A DNA stretch of 35,844 nt, taken from Azospirillum melinis (lineage in GTDB: Bacteria > Pseudomonadota > Alphaproteobacteria > Azospirillales > Azospirillaceae). The translations under genes were made by a program, and so were the position numbers. This document shows positions 15,855 through 23,720 of this stretch, one piece after another (position 1 is the first letter of the stretch; each line of letters begins with the position of its first letter). The stretch is from positions 1 to 35,844 of the forward strand of contig NZ_WHOS01000071.1 in NCBI RefSeq assembly GCF_013340935.1, read 5' to 3'. A model generated the notes under the pieces. That model searched no databases. It saw nothing but the letters and a program-made list of their open reading frames with translations, and was not told where the DNA came from.

Positions 15855-15937
15855 CCCTCTCCCGGGGCTCTCAGCGGATCTTCGATCCGCCTGACGCCGT
15901 CAGCACAAACAAAGTTTGTGCGAGAGGCGGGAGAGGG
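15855..15937. repeat. Cloverleaf-forming palindromic repeat element
   Basis: The outer arms CCCTCTCCCG (15855-15864) and CGGGAGAGGG (15928-15937) continue inward as CTCTC/GAGAG (15868-15872, 15922-15926). Inside are three hairpins almost without spacers: GCGGATC-TTC-GATCCGC (15874-15890), TGACG-C-CGTCA (15892-15902) and GCACAAAC-AAA-GTTTGTGC (15903-15921). Only a few bases remain unpaired, so either strand can form a four-way junction. The identical outer arms recur in the element at 19158-19390. It lies between lrp-type and thioesterase genes. Probably a dispersed intergenic repeat. Confidence 0.75.
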
Positions 15938-15954
15938 AGAAAATCCAGGCCCCC

Positions 15955-16440
15955 TTACCCCTCGCAGCCCGCCTGATAGCGCTTCATGGCCGCCCGGATG
16001 TCGTCCGGGATCGGCACGGCGGCGAAATCGTCGAGCGAGGTGGTGACCACCGTCAGGCTGCCCGACAGCCGGACCTGCCCCTCATGCTCGCCGTTGATGC
16101 GCAGCTGGAGGGAGCTGCGGCCCAGCCGCTCCAGGAGGACGCCCAGCGTCAGCGTGTCGCCCATCCGGCTGGGAATGACGAAGTCGCATTCGGCATGCAC
16201 GATGGGCAGGCCCAGGCGGCGCTGCAGGATCATCGTCGCATAGTCGATGTCCAGCCCCTGGGTGAACCAGTCCTCCACCGCCCCGTTGAACATGTCGAAA
16301 TAGACCGGGAAATAGACGATTCCGGCCGGGTCGCAGTGGGAAAAGCGAATGAGCCGCTGCATCCGGAAACAGCCCGCCGGCAGGGGCCGGTGGCCGGGGT
16401 GGTCTTCGGTGCGGCGCGTCCGCTCGCTGTACTCGTGCAT
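15955..16440 (-). CDS. 4-hydroxybenzoyl-CoA thioesterase-like hotdog protein
   Basis: 161 residues from the ATG at 16440 (MHEYSERT). The motif FSHCDPAGIVYFPVYFDMF (residues ~33-51) is the diagnostic catalytic stretch of the 4-hydroxybenzoyl-CoA thioesterase family; Asp37 is the expected catalytic residue. The rest fits a single hotdog domain (VEDWF, LGLPIVHAECDFVIPSRMGD, LTLGVLLERLGRSSLQLRI). It would hydrolyse an acyl- or aroyl-CoA, substrate open. The frame stays open to 16551, but the extra part is Arg-rich and lacks family character. Transcribed towards the lrp-type gene, with a structured repeat in between. Confidence 0.85.
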   Translation of the reverse strand: MHEYSERTRRTEDHPGHRPLPAGCFRMQRLIRFSHCDPAGIVYFPVYFDMFNGAVEDWFTQGLDIDYATMILQRRLGLPIVHAECDFVIPSRMGDTLTLGVLLERLGRSSLQLRINGEHEGQVRLSGSLTVVTTSLDDFAAVPIPDDIRAAMKRYQAGCEG

Positions 16441-16864
16441 CTCTCGGTCAATCCTTGTTCCGCTCCGGTCGCCTGACATATGGGGGTGCCTGCTGCCTTG
16501 CGGTCGCCGCGCCTCGTTCCGGCGGCAAATAGTTGTAGTCACCCCAAACAATCCGGGAAAAGCACCTTTCGTTCAACGGCTTCCTTCATCAATAAGGGAA
16601 ATCCGCAAGTTTCGTACCCCGCGCTGTTGCGGAAATGCTGCACTGCAATCACGACAACGGCCGCAACCGCCCCCCGGCCCGGATGTCCGCAATTTGTCGC
16701 GGATTCCGCTCTTTTTAGGGCAAACATCACACAAAGATCCCCCAGCCCCCCGCCATCCTGCGTCCCGCATCCGGGTTCAGGCCCAAAACGGACATCAGGC
16801 CCCGAAAGCCGGCCCCAAATAACGGCCAAGGCAGACGGGCACATCAGGCGAGGACACCGAACCG
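16441..16864. promoter_or_regulatory. 424-bp divergent intergenic region
   Basis: It lies between the leftward thioesterase and the rightward beta-helix protein. The stretch 16530-16720 is less GC-rich than its surroundings and should hold the promoters of both genes. GCGAGGAC at 16850-16857 is the ribosome-binding site of the latter. No convincing palindrome or small gene was seen. Confidence 0.35.
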
Positions 16865-19120
16865 ATGGCCACTTCCGCTACCAAGATCGTCGTGAACGCC
16901 CTGGGCAAGGCCGCAGGCGGCGTGAATGCCCATTTCACCCTGCTGGTCGACGGCCAGAAGGTGGGTGAGGGCACCGCCGGCACGACGGCGAAGGATTTCG
17001 TCTTCACGCCCGTGCTGACCAGCGACGTCGCGCACAAGGTGCAGATCAAGTACGACAACGACGCCGTCATCAACGGCCAGGACCGCAGCCTGACCGTCAA
17101 CAGCATCTCGATCGGCGGCAAGACGATCGCGCCGACCGCCGGCATCGTCAGCTACGACAAGGGCGCGCTGGACGGCAAGGACGTCGTCGCCGGCCAGTCG
17201 AACCTGTGGTGGAACGGCACGCTGGTCGTCAACGCCGACAAGAGCTATTTTCCCACCGCCGCCGCCGCGACCCCCGCAGCGGGCACGACGGCCAAGGACA
17301 CCATCGTGGTGAACGCCTCCGGCACCCCGGCGGGCGGCGTCAACGCCCACTTCAAGGTGCTGGTCGACGGCAAGCAGATCGGCGAGGGCACCGCCGGCAC
17401 CGCCGCCAAGGATTTCAGCTTCACCACCGACGTCGCCGACCGCGTCGCGCACAAGGTGCAGATCCAGTACGACAACGATGCGGTGGTCAACGGCCAGGAC
17501 CGCAGCCTGACCGTCAACAGCATCTCGATCAACGGCCACAAATATGCCGCGACCGACAGCGCCGTCAGCTATGACAAGGGCGCGCTCGACGGCAAGGATG
17601 TGGTGGCCGGCCAGAAGGGCATGTGGTGGAACGGCACGCTGGTGGTGAACGCCCCGGCCTCCGATTTCCCGGCCGGCACCACGACGACCCCGACCACCCC
17701 CACGACGCCGACCACCCCGACCAACCCCACCCCGACCGGTCCGGCCTTCTACGTCGCCACCAACGGCAAGGACAGCTGGTCGGGCAAGCTGGCGGCGCCC
17801 AACGCCGACGGCACCGACGGTCCCTTCGCCACGCTGCAGAAGGCCCAGTTGGCCATGCGCGCCGACCCCAACATCGACACCACCTACATCCGCGGCGGCG
17901 ACTACCGCCAGAACGGGCTGTGGCTGGACGGCCAGGACAGCGGCGTGCATTTCGTCGGCTACGGCAGCGAGAAGGCGGTGATCCACGGCGGCTCCAACGC
18001 CACGGTGTCCTTCGGCCTCGGCGGCGCCAAGAACGTCACCATCGAGGGCCTGACCTTCGCCGACGGCGTCGTCGGCGGCCACTATGTCTACGCCGACAAC
18101 GCGGCCGGCCTGACCTTCGCCAACAATGTGATCAAGGGCGGCGGCTACGGCATCACGGTGCAGAACAGCGCCAACAGCAAGGTCACCGGCAACCAGTTCG
18201 ACAACACCGGCGCGGAGTCGATCTTCGTCAAGGCCGGCTCCAACGCCACGCTGGTCTCCGACAACCTGATCCGGCACCCCAACGCCGCCGACCGTGGCGA
18301 TGCCGGCATCTGGATCAACGGCAGCTCGGACGTCAAGGTCACCCACAACCAGATCGAGAACTCGCCGGAGAAGGCCATCGCCGTCGGCTCGGTCCAGACG
18401 GACGGCAGCGACGCGGCCTACCGCGTGACCATCTCCTACAACAAGGTGATCAACGCCAACCTCGAATCCAACGACGGCGGCGGCATCTACCTGATCAACC
18501 GCCAGCAGGATCTGGCCAACCACACCGTCATCAACAACGACGTGTCCGGCACGACCGCGACCAACCCGTCGAGCAGCGTGGCGAGCTGGGGCATCTATCT
18601 CGACGACTGGACCAGCGGCACCACGGTGAAGGGCAACGTCGTCCACGACAACATCGGCGGCGTCTTCCTGCATGGCGGCTGGAACAACACGGTCACCGAG
18701 AACGTCATCGCCGGCAACAGCGGCGCCCAGATCGGCCTCCAGCAGGATGTCGCCTGGAGCGGCTGGAAGGGCCACACGATGACCAGCAACGACATCTCGG
18801 GCAACGTCATCGACGTGCGCGAGGGCACGGCCGTCCACATCTACGGCCCGGCCAATGTCGGCAACCTCCACAACAACTTCTACAGCAGCCTGAACACCGC
18901 CGAGAAGGAGTTCGACGCCTGGCCGCAGGTGATGTCGAGCGGCGCCTGGGGCACGCTGTCGAACTGGCAGGCCGCCGGCTACGACAAGGGCTCGGTGATC
19001 CTGAACCCGGCCTTCGTCAATCCGGGTGCCGACGATTTCAGCCTGGCGTCGAACTCGCCGGTCTACGGGATGGGCTTCGACCACATCCCCTTCAGCGACA
19101 TCGGCCTGCTGCACGCCTGA
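16865..19120 (+). CDS. Right-handed beta-helix protein with two xylan-binding-type modules
   Basis: 751 residues. Two CBM60-like modules with a 139-residue period (~5-130 and ~144-268) share YDNDAV, NGQDRSLTVNSISI and SYDKGALDGKDVVAG almost exactly, so the second is a recent duplicate. A Thr-Pro linker (~270-292) leads into a parallel beta-helix domain (~294-751) beginning FYVATNGKDSWSGKLAAP, the usual entry of pectate lyase-like/Pel9-type proteins, with long NGSSDVKVTHNQIENSP-type coils. No Sec signal or C-terminal RTX block is visible; export without Sec is inferred. Likely a polysaccharide lyase or hydrolase acting on plant polymers; I could not identify a catalytic Lys/Asp set with confidence. 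The modules are close relatives of those in the GH5 protein at 4670. Confidence 0.8.
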   Translation: MATSATKIVVNALGKAAGGVNAHFTLLVDGQKVGEGTAGTTAKDFVFTPVLTSDVAHKVQIKYDNDAVINGQDRSLTVNSISIGGKTIAPTAGIVSYDKGALDGKDVVAGQSNLWWNGTLVVNADKSYFPTAAAATPAAGTTAKDTIVVNASGTPAGGVNAHFKVLVDGKQIGEGTAGTAAKDFSFTTDVADRVAHKVQIQYDNDAVVNGQDRSLTVNSISINGHKYAATDSAVSYDKGALDGKDVVAGQKGMWWNGTLVVNAPASDFPAGTTTTPTTPTTPTTPTNPTPTGPAFYVATNGKDSWSGKLAAPNADGTDGPFATLQKAQLAMRADPNIDTTYIRGGDYRQNGLWLDGQDSGVHFVGYGSEKAVIHGGSNATVSFGLGGAKNVTIEGLTFADGVVGGHYVYADNAAGLTFANNVIKGGGYGITVQNSANSKVTGNQFDNTGAESIFVKAGSNATLVSDNLIRHPNAADRGDAGIWINGSSDVKVTHNQIENSPEKAIAVGSVQTDGSDAAYRVTISYNKVINANLESNDGGGIYLINRQQDLANHTVINNDVSGTTATNPSSSVASWGIYLDDWTSGTTVKGNVVHDNIGGVFLHGGWNNTVTENVIAGNSGAQIGLQQDVAWSGWKGHTMTSNDISGNVIDVREGTAVHIYGPANVGNLHNNFYSSLNTAEKEFDAWPQVMSSGAWGTLSNWQAAGYDKGSVILNPAFVNPGADDFSLASNSPVYGMGFDHIPFSDIGLLHA

Positions 19121-19157
19121 TCCTGCCGTCCCACGACGAACAGGGCGGCGATAAGAG

Positions 19158-19390
19158 CCCTCTCCCGCCCCGGGAGAGGGCGCAGAGCCGACGGCCATAG
19201 GCCGGACGAGCACCGAAGGTGATCGTAGGCGGAACGCGGTCGCGAGACTTGCGAGCGGCCTTGGACCCGCCGAAGGCGGGGAGGGTGAGGGGTAGGGCAA
19301 AGCTGCTGAACCGCATGGTTCCTTGGATCGCCCCTCACCCTTCCCACCGCTGCGCGGCGGGCCCCTTCCCTCTCCCGGGACGGGAGAGGG
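19158..19390. repeat. Composite palindromic intergenic repeat
   Basis: Both ends carry the same hairpin: CCCTCTCCCG-CCC-CGGGAGAGGG (19158-19180) and CCCTCTCCCG-GGA-CGGGAGAGGG (19368-19390). Inside, GAGGGTGAGGGG (19281-19292) is mirrored by CCCCTCACCCTT (19331-19342), and mini-hairpins with GAA loops occur (CCCGCC-GAA-GGCGGG at 19266-19280; CACC-GAA-GGTG near 19211). The whole unit is roughly symmetrical, like a REP/BIME or MITE. It fills the gap after the beta-helix gene and may also end its transcript. No coding potential. Confidence 0.7.
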
Positions 19391-19699
19391 GAATCCAAGA
19401 TCCGACACACCCCCAGACCTATCACCTGCGGCCGATAAGACTCCGGCTGGAACCTTGGGGCGGACAGGGCGTTATGGCTTTCGAAAAGTCGCCCGATCTG
19501 ACACCGGGCGTATCTTGAAGTGAAGACTCACCGCCCCAACCTGTCAGTCGTCACGCCGCTCCCGCCTTCCAAAAGGAACGTGGGCGTCATCCTGATAAAA
19601 ACGCCGGATGACCCGCCCGCGATGCAAATATTTGCAAGGGCGGCATGCCGCAGGTCTGTCCGGCATCCGGCCGGCGGCCAGCCAATATAAGAGGAAACC
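19391..19699. promoter_or_regulatory. Upstream region of the 64-residue protein, with a 14-bp palindrome
   Basis: TGCAAATATTTGCA at 19623-19636 is an exact 14-bp palindrome, 64 bp before the start codon, and a good operator candidate. The leader AATATAAGAGGAAAC (19684-19698) is identical over 15 bp to the leader of the RTX gene (2431-2445). The rest of 19391-19620 shows only a weak inverted repeat CGCCCG/CGGGCG around 19490-19511. Confidence 0.5.
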
Positions 19700-19894
19700 A
19701 TGGATCGCCGCGAAATCTGGATGAACGACCCGGAGCTGAAGGCCGCCTACGAGGCTCTCGGCCCCAATTTCCGCCGCGAGGTCGAGCAGGCGCAGAAGCG
19801 CCGCAGCCAGCAGACCCTGCAAGGCGCCGCCATCGCCTCGCGCAGCAGCCGTTCCGCTTCTAGGTCCCAGCCGGTCACCGTCGTCCGCCGCTGA
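19700..19894 (+). CDS. Small basic protein of unknown function
   Basis: 64 residues with an excellent ribosome-binding site (AAGAGGAAACC before the ATG). The N-terminal two thirds (MDRREIWMNDPELKAAYEAL, then FRREVEQAQKRRSQQ) are predicted helical and charged; the tail is Ser/Arg-rich (SRSSRSASRSQPVTVVRR) and probably disordered. Net charge is strongly positive, which would fit nucleic-acid or membrane-surface binding, but no family is recognised. It is monocistronic, with its own upstream palindrome, 139 bp before the CLC gene. Confidence 0.6.
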   Translation: MDRREIWMNDPELKAAYEALGPNFRREVEQAQKRRSQQTLQGAAIASRSSRSASRSQPVTVVRR

Positions 19895-20033
19895 TGCCCG
19901 ATTTTCACGCGTGCCCCTGGACCCGCGTGACCCCAGATCTGCATGACTGCCGCTGGTTCTGCGGAAAAGAACGGACCTAAATTCGGCGTCCCGCCGTTTC
20001 ACCCGTCTGTTCCCCCCGCTTCCGGCCCGTCCA

Positions 20034-21404
20034 ATGCCTTCTGCCAATCGCCTGCACCACCCGCTGCCCCACCGGCTGCGCCGCCCCCGCCATGTCTGGA
20101 TGTCGCCCAGGAACTGGCGTCGGCGCCTGCTGTTCTGGTCCGGTGCCGGCGTGGTCGGTCTGGTCGCCGTGCTGTTCGCCCGCGCCGCCGATTACGCCCA
20201 GCAGCTGTTCCGGCTGGCGGAGGCGGCATCGCCCTGGCTGCCCTTCCTGCTGACCCCGCTGGGTCTGGCCGTCTCGGCCTGGGTGGCGCTGCGGGTGGTG
20301 CCGGGATCGCAGGGCAGCGGCATTCCCCAGGCCATCGCCGCCCGCCATGTCCAGGATCCGGCGGCCAAGCGCCGGCTCTTGTCGCCGCGCATCGCCGTGG
20401 GGAAGATCCTGCTGACCCTGGTCGGGCTGGCCTGCGGCGCCTCCATCGGGCGGGAGGGGCCGACGGTGCAGGTCGGCGCCTCGATCATGCTGATGGCCGG
20501 CTCCCTCGCCGGGCTGGGGCGGGAGCCCGGGCTGATCCTGGCCGGCGGGGCGGCCGGCGTCGCCGCGGCCTTCAACACGCCGCTGGCCGGCATCGTCTTC
20601 GCCATCGAGGAGATGGCCCGCAGCTTCGAGCGGCGGACCAGCGGCCTCGTGCTGGTGGCGGTGGTGGCGGCCGGTCTGGTCGCCGTGGCCCTGCTCGGCA
20701 ACTACGCCTATTTCGGCCACACCGCCGCCTCGGCCAGCTGGCAGGACTGGAAGGCGGTGCTGGCGACCGGCCTCGTCGGCGGGCTGGCCGGCGGCGGCTT
20801 CAGCAGCCTGCTGCTGTGGCTGTCGCGCTGGATCCGCTGCGGCCTCGGCGGACGGATTGGCCGCCATCCTGTGTTTGTCGCACTCGGCTGCGGCCTCGCC
20901 CTGGCCGTCATCGGCACCGCCACCGGCGGCCTGACCTTCGGCACCGGCTACGAGCAGGCCCGCGCCGTGCTCGACGGGGTGGAGACCCTGCCCTGGTACT
21001 ATGCCCCGGCCAAGCTGCTGGCGACCGCCCTGTCGGGCATCTGCGGCATCCCCGGCGGCATCTTCTCCCCCTCGCTGTCGGTGGGGGCGGGCATCGGCTC
21101 CATCATCGGCGGGCTGCTGCCGGACAGCTCGCTGGAGGCGGTGGTGCTGCTGTCGATGGTCTCCTATTTCGCCGGCGTGGTGCAGGCGCCGCTAACCGCC
21201 GTCGTCATCGTGACGGAGATGAGCGCGTCGCCCGACATGCTGCTGCCGCTGATGCTGAGCGCCGCGCTTGCCACCACGCTCTCGCGGCTGGTCTGCCCGC
21301 ACTCGGTCTACCACGCCATGGCCGACGCCTTCCTGGCGGTGCTGCGGACCGACGAGGCCGGCAAGCCGGCCCCGCCCAAGGCGGCGGCGATCCCCTCGCC
21401 GTGA
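20034..21404 (+). CDS. CLC-family chloride channel/antiporter
   Basis: 456 residues with about ten or more membrane helices. All four selectivity motifs are present: GSQGSGIP (chloride-coordinating Ser, residues ~91-98), GREGPTVQ with the gating glutamate Glu141, the IEEM pair at 191-194 carrying the internal proton-path glutamate, and GIPGGIFSPSLSVGAG; a Tyr follows in PHSVYHAM. The presence of both glutamates indicates a Cl-/H+ exchanger rather than a passive channel, by analogy with the E. coli protein. No CBS domains. The ATG at 20034 precedes an Arg-rich leader. It converges with the aldo-keto reductase gene, 9 bp apart. Confidence 0.9.
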   Translation: MPSANRLHHPLPHRLRRPRHVWMSPRNWRRRLLFWSGAGVVGLVAVLFARAADYAQQLFRLAEAASPWLPFLLTPLGLAVSAWVALRVVPGSQGSGIPQAIAARHVQDPAAKRRLLSPRIAVGKILLTLVGLACGASIGREGPTVQVGASIMLMAGSLAGLGREPGLILAGGAAGVAAAFNTPLAGIVFAIEEMARSFERRTSGLVLVAVVAAGLVAVALLGNYAYFGHTAASASWQDWKAVLATGLVGGLAGGGFSSLLLWLSRWIRCGLGGRIGRHPVFVALGCGLALAVIGTATGGLTFGTGYEQARAVLDGVETLPWYYAPAKLLATALSGICGIPGGIFSPSLSVGAGIGSIIGGLLPDSSLEAVVLLSMVSYFAGVVQAPLTAVVIVTEMSASPDMLLPLMLSAALATTLSRLVCPHSVYHAMADAFLAVLRTDEAGKPAPPKAAAIPSP

Positions 21405-21413
21405 GCAAACGCC

Positions 21414-22367
21414 TCAATAAGCACTGGCCCGGTCCAGCTGCGCGATGTCGTCGGCCTCCAGCCGCAGAGCGGCAGCGGCGATCAGGTCGCCCATCTGCTC
21501 CGGCTTCGAGGCGCTGGCGATGGGGGCGGTCAGGCCCGGCCGCGCGATCAGCCAGGCAATCGCCACCTGTGACGGAGTCGCCCCATGCCGGCCGGCGACC
21601 TCGTCCAGCGCCGCCAGGATCGCCCGGCCACGCTCGTTCAGGTATTTCGATACCACCCCGTTGCCGCGCGCGCTCTTGCCGACATCGTCCGCCGAGCGGT
21701 ACTTGCCGGTCAGGAAGCCGGCGGCCAGCGAATAGTAATTGATGACGCCCAGCCCATTCTCCCGGCAAATCCCCTCCAGCTCCGCCTCGTAACCTTCGCG
21801 GCTGTAGAGGTTGTATTCCGGCTGCAGGGTCTCGTAGCGGGGCAGGCCGGTGCGGGCGCTGACCTCCAGCGCCTCGCGCAGGCGGGGTGCGGTCAGGTTG
21901 GAAGCGCCGATGGCCCGGACCTTGCCCTGGTCGATCAGCTCCTTGTAGGCGCCGAGCGTGTCCTCGAATGGGGTTTCGGGATCGTCCCAGTGCGACTGGT
22001 AGAGGTCGATGCGGTCGGTCTGGAGCCGGCGCAACGAGTCCTCCACCGCCGTCCGGATCCAGGCGGGCGACAGCCCCTTCTTCCCCGGCCCCATCTCCGA
22101 CCCGACCTTGGTCGCCAGCACGATGCGGTCGCGGTTGCCGCGGCTCTTCATCCAGGTGCCGATGATCGTCTCGGACTCGCCGCCCGTGTTGCCGGGCGCC
22201 CAGGCCGAATAGACGTCGGCGGTGTCTACGAAGTTGAAGCCGGCATCGACGAAGGCGTCGAGCAGCCGGAAGGAGGTGGCCTCGTCGGCGGTCCAGCCGA
22301 ACACGTTGCCGCCGAAGCAGAGCGGGGACACCGTCAGGCCGCTATGACCAAGCTGGCGTTGATCCAT
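21414..22367 (-). CDS. Aldo/keto reductase
   Basis: 317 residues. NAD(P)H-dependent reduction of aldehydes or ketones is expected. The catalytic tetrad is visible: Asp and Tyr in FVDTADVYS, Lys in VLATKVG, His in LYQSHWDD. The cofactor-binding end includes GASNLTAPRL and PIASASKPEQMGDL. It resembles the YajO/IolS-like AKR11-14 branch. A strong ribosome-binding site, AAGGAG, lies eight bases before the ATG. It follows the MFS gene by 27 bp on the same strand and is probably cotranscribed with it. Substrate unknown. Confidence 0.9.
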   Translation of the reverse strand: MDQRQLGHSGLTVSPLCFGGNVFGWTADEATSFRLLDAFVDAGFNFVDTADVYSAWAPGNTGGESETIIGTWMKSRGNRDRIVLATKVGSEMGPGKKGLSPAWIRTAVEDSLRRLQTDRIDLYQSHWDDPETPFEDTLGAYKELIDQGKVRAIGASNLTAPRLREALEVSARTGLPRYETLQPEYNLYSREGYEAELEGICRENGLGVINYYSLAAGFLTGKYRSADDVGKSARGNGVVSKYLNERGRAILAALDEVAGRHGATPSQVAIAWLIARPGLTAPIASASKPEQMGDLIAAAALRLEADDIAQLDRASAY

Positions 22368-22394
22368 TGCATCGTCTCCTTTGAAGATTTCAGG

Positions 22395-23627
22395 TCAGGC
22401 GGCGGGCCGCCCTCGGAATTCGGTCAGGTAGACCAGCAGACCGATGGCGGGAAAGGCGAAGCCGATCCAGGTCACCGGCTCCCAGCCGCCGACGGCGAAG
22501 GCATAGCCGGCGAGCGCCGAGCCGGCGGCCCCGCCCAGGAAGAAGATCGCCATATAGATGGCGTTCATCCGGCTGCGAGTCTCCGCCCCCAGCGAATAGA
22601 TGGCGCGCTGCCCCAGCACCATGTTCATCTGCACGCCCATGTCGAGCAGCAGCCCGGCCAGCACCAGGAGCGCGATGGATCCCTCTCCCGCACGCGCCAC
22701 GAAGAAGGACAGCGCCGCCATCGCCAGCGCGAAGCCGGTGGCCGGCCGGGTCCAACCGCGGTCGGCGATCCGCCCGGCAATCGGGGCGACCAGCGCGCCC
22801 GCCGCGCCGGACAGGGCGAACAGCGCGATGCCGCGCTGGCTGAGATGGAAGGGCGCCCCCGCCAGCAGCAGCGGAACCGAGGTCCAGTAGAGGCTGAAGG
22901 CGGCGAACATCATGGTCTGGTAGACGGTCCGCCGCTGCAGCACCGGCGTGCGCACCAGGAGCCGCCCCAGCGAGCCGAGCAGCGCGCCATAGCTGGTCCG
23001 GCCCGCCGGCCGCCGCTGCGGCAGCACGCGCCGCATCAGCACGGCGAAGCCGACCATCGCCACCGCCGACAGGCCGAACACCGCCCGCCAGCCCAGGCTG
23101 TCGGCGATCAGGCTCGACACCGGGCGGGCCAGCAGGATGCCCAGCAGCAGCCCGCTCATCACATTGCCGACCACCTGCCCGCGCGAGGCCTCCGGCGCCA
23201 TGTGGGCGGCCAGCGGCACCAGCATCTGCACGGCGACCGAGGTGACGCCGATCAGGAAGGACGCCGCCAGGAACAGGGACGCGGTGGGGGCGACGGCGGC
23301 CACCAGCAGGGCCGCGACCGTGCTGCACAGGGTGACCACCACCAGCCGGCGGTTCTCCAGCAGGTCGCCCAGCGGCACCAGCAGGATCAGCCCGGCGCCG
23401 TAGCCGACCTGGGTCAGGGTGACGACGAGGCTGGCGGTCTCCGGCGACAGCCCGACCGCCGGGCCGATCAGCCCGACCAGCGGCTGGGCGTAATAGATGT
23501 TGGCGACCACCACGCCGCAGGCCAGCGCCATCAGCAGGACGAGCGAGCGGGAGAGGGCAGGGTGGGCGGCGTCTTCGGTAGAGAGAGGGGCGGCGGTGGG
23601 CGGCATCGCGCGGTCCTGTGCGGTCAT
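22395..23627 (-). CDS. MFS transporter, AraJ/DHA1-like
   Basis: 410 residues with 12 predicted membrane helices. The intracellular motif after helix 2 reads GDLLENRR (a variant of the GxLaDrxGrr motif A), and the second half has GRIADRGWTR. The start QPLVGLIGPAVGL with two symmetrical six-helix halves fits drug/proton antiporter family DHA1 and sugar-efflux proteins such as AraJ. The ATG at 23627 (MTAQDRAMPP) was chosen; the frame extends to a GTG at 23660. Likely exports a small organic compound; the neighbouring reductase may act on the same compound or protect against it. Confidence 0.85.
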   Translation of the reverse strand: MTAQDRAMPPTAAPLSTEDAAHPALSRSLVLLMALACGVVVANIYYAQPLVGLIGPAVGLSPETASLVVTLTQVGYGAGLILLVPLGDLLENRRLVVVTLCSTVAALLVAAVAPTASLFLAASFLIGVTSVAVQMLVPLAAHMAPEASRGQVVGNVMSGLLLGILLARPVSSLIADSLGWRAVFGLSAVAMVGFAVLMRRVLPQRRPAGRTSYGALLGSLGRLLVRTPVLQRRTVYQTMMFAAFSLYWTSVPLLLAGAPFHLSQRGIALFALSGAAGALVAPIAGRIADRGWTRPATGFALAMAALSFFVARAGEGSIALLVLAGLLLDMGVQMNMVLGQRAIYSLGAETRSRMNAIYMAIFFLGGAAGSALAGYAFAVGGWEPVTWIGFAFPAIGLLVYLTEFRGRPAA

Positions 23628-23720
23628 GACGGGTCGAAACTGTGACAGAACAGCGCACACCCTATGTCGACACCCACGGCCGGCGCATCGGTCAATTGCG
23701 CCGCCCGGCCATGCGCCTCC

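Noticed and set aside
15855..15937. tRNA gene
   Set aside because: The cloverleaf has perfectly paired hairpins with 1-3 base loops, no TTC-type T loop, no D-loop GG and no seven-base anticodon loop.
16844..19408. 854-codon open frame on the minus strand
   Set aside because: Antisense shadow of the beta-helix gene with the same low-complexity character; no ribosome-binding site.
19905..19930. Terminator after the 64-residue protein gene
   Set aside because: TCACGCG/CGCGTGA is only 7 bp with a 12-nt loop and no T-run.
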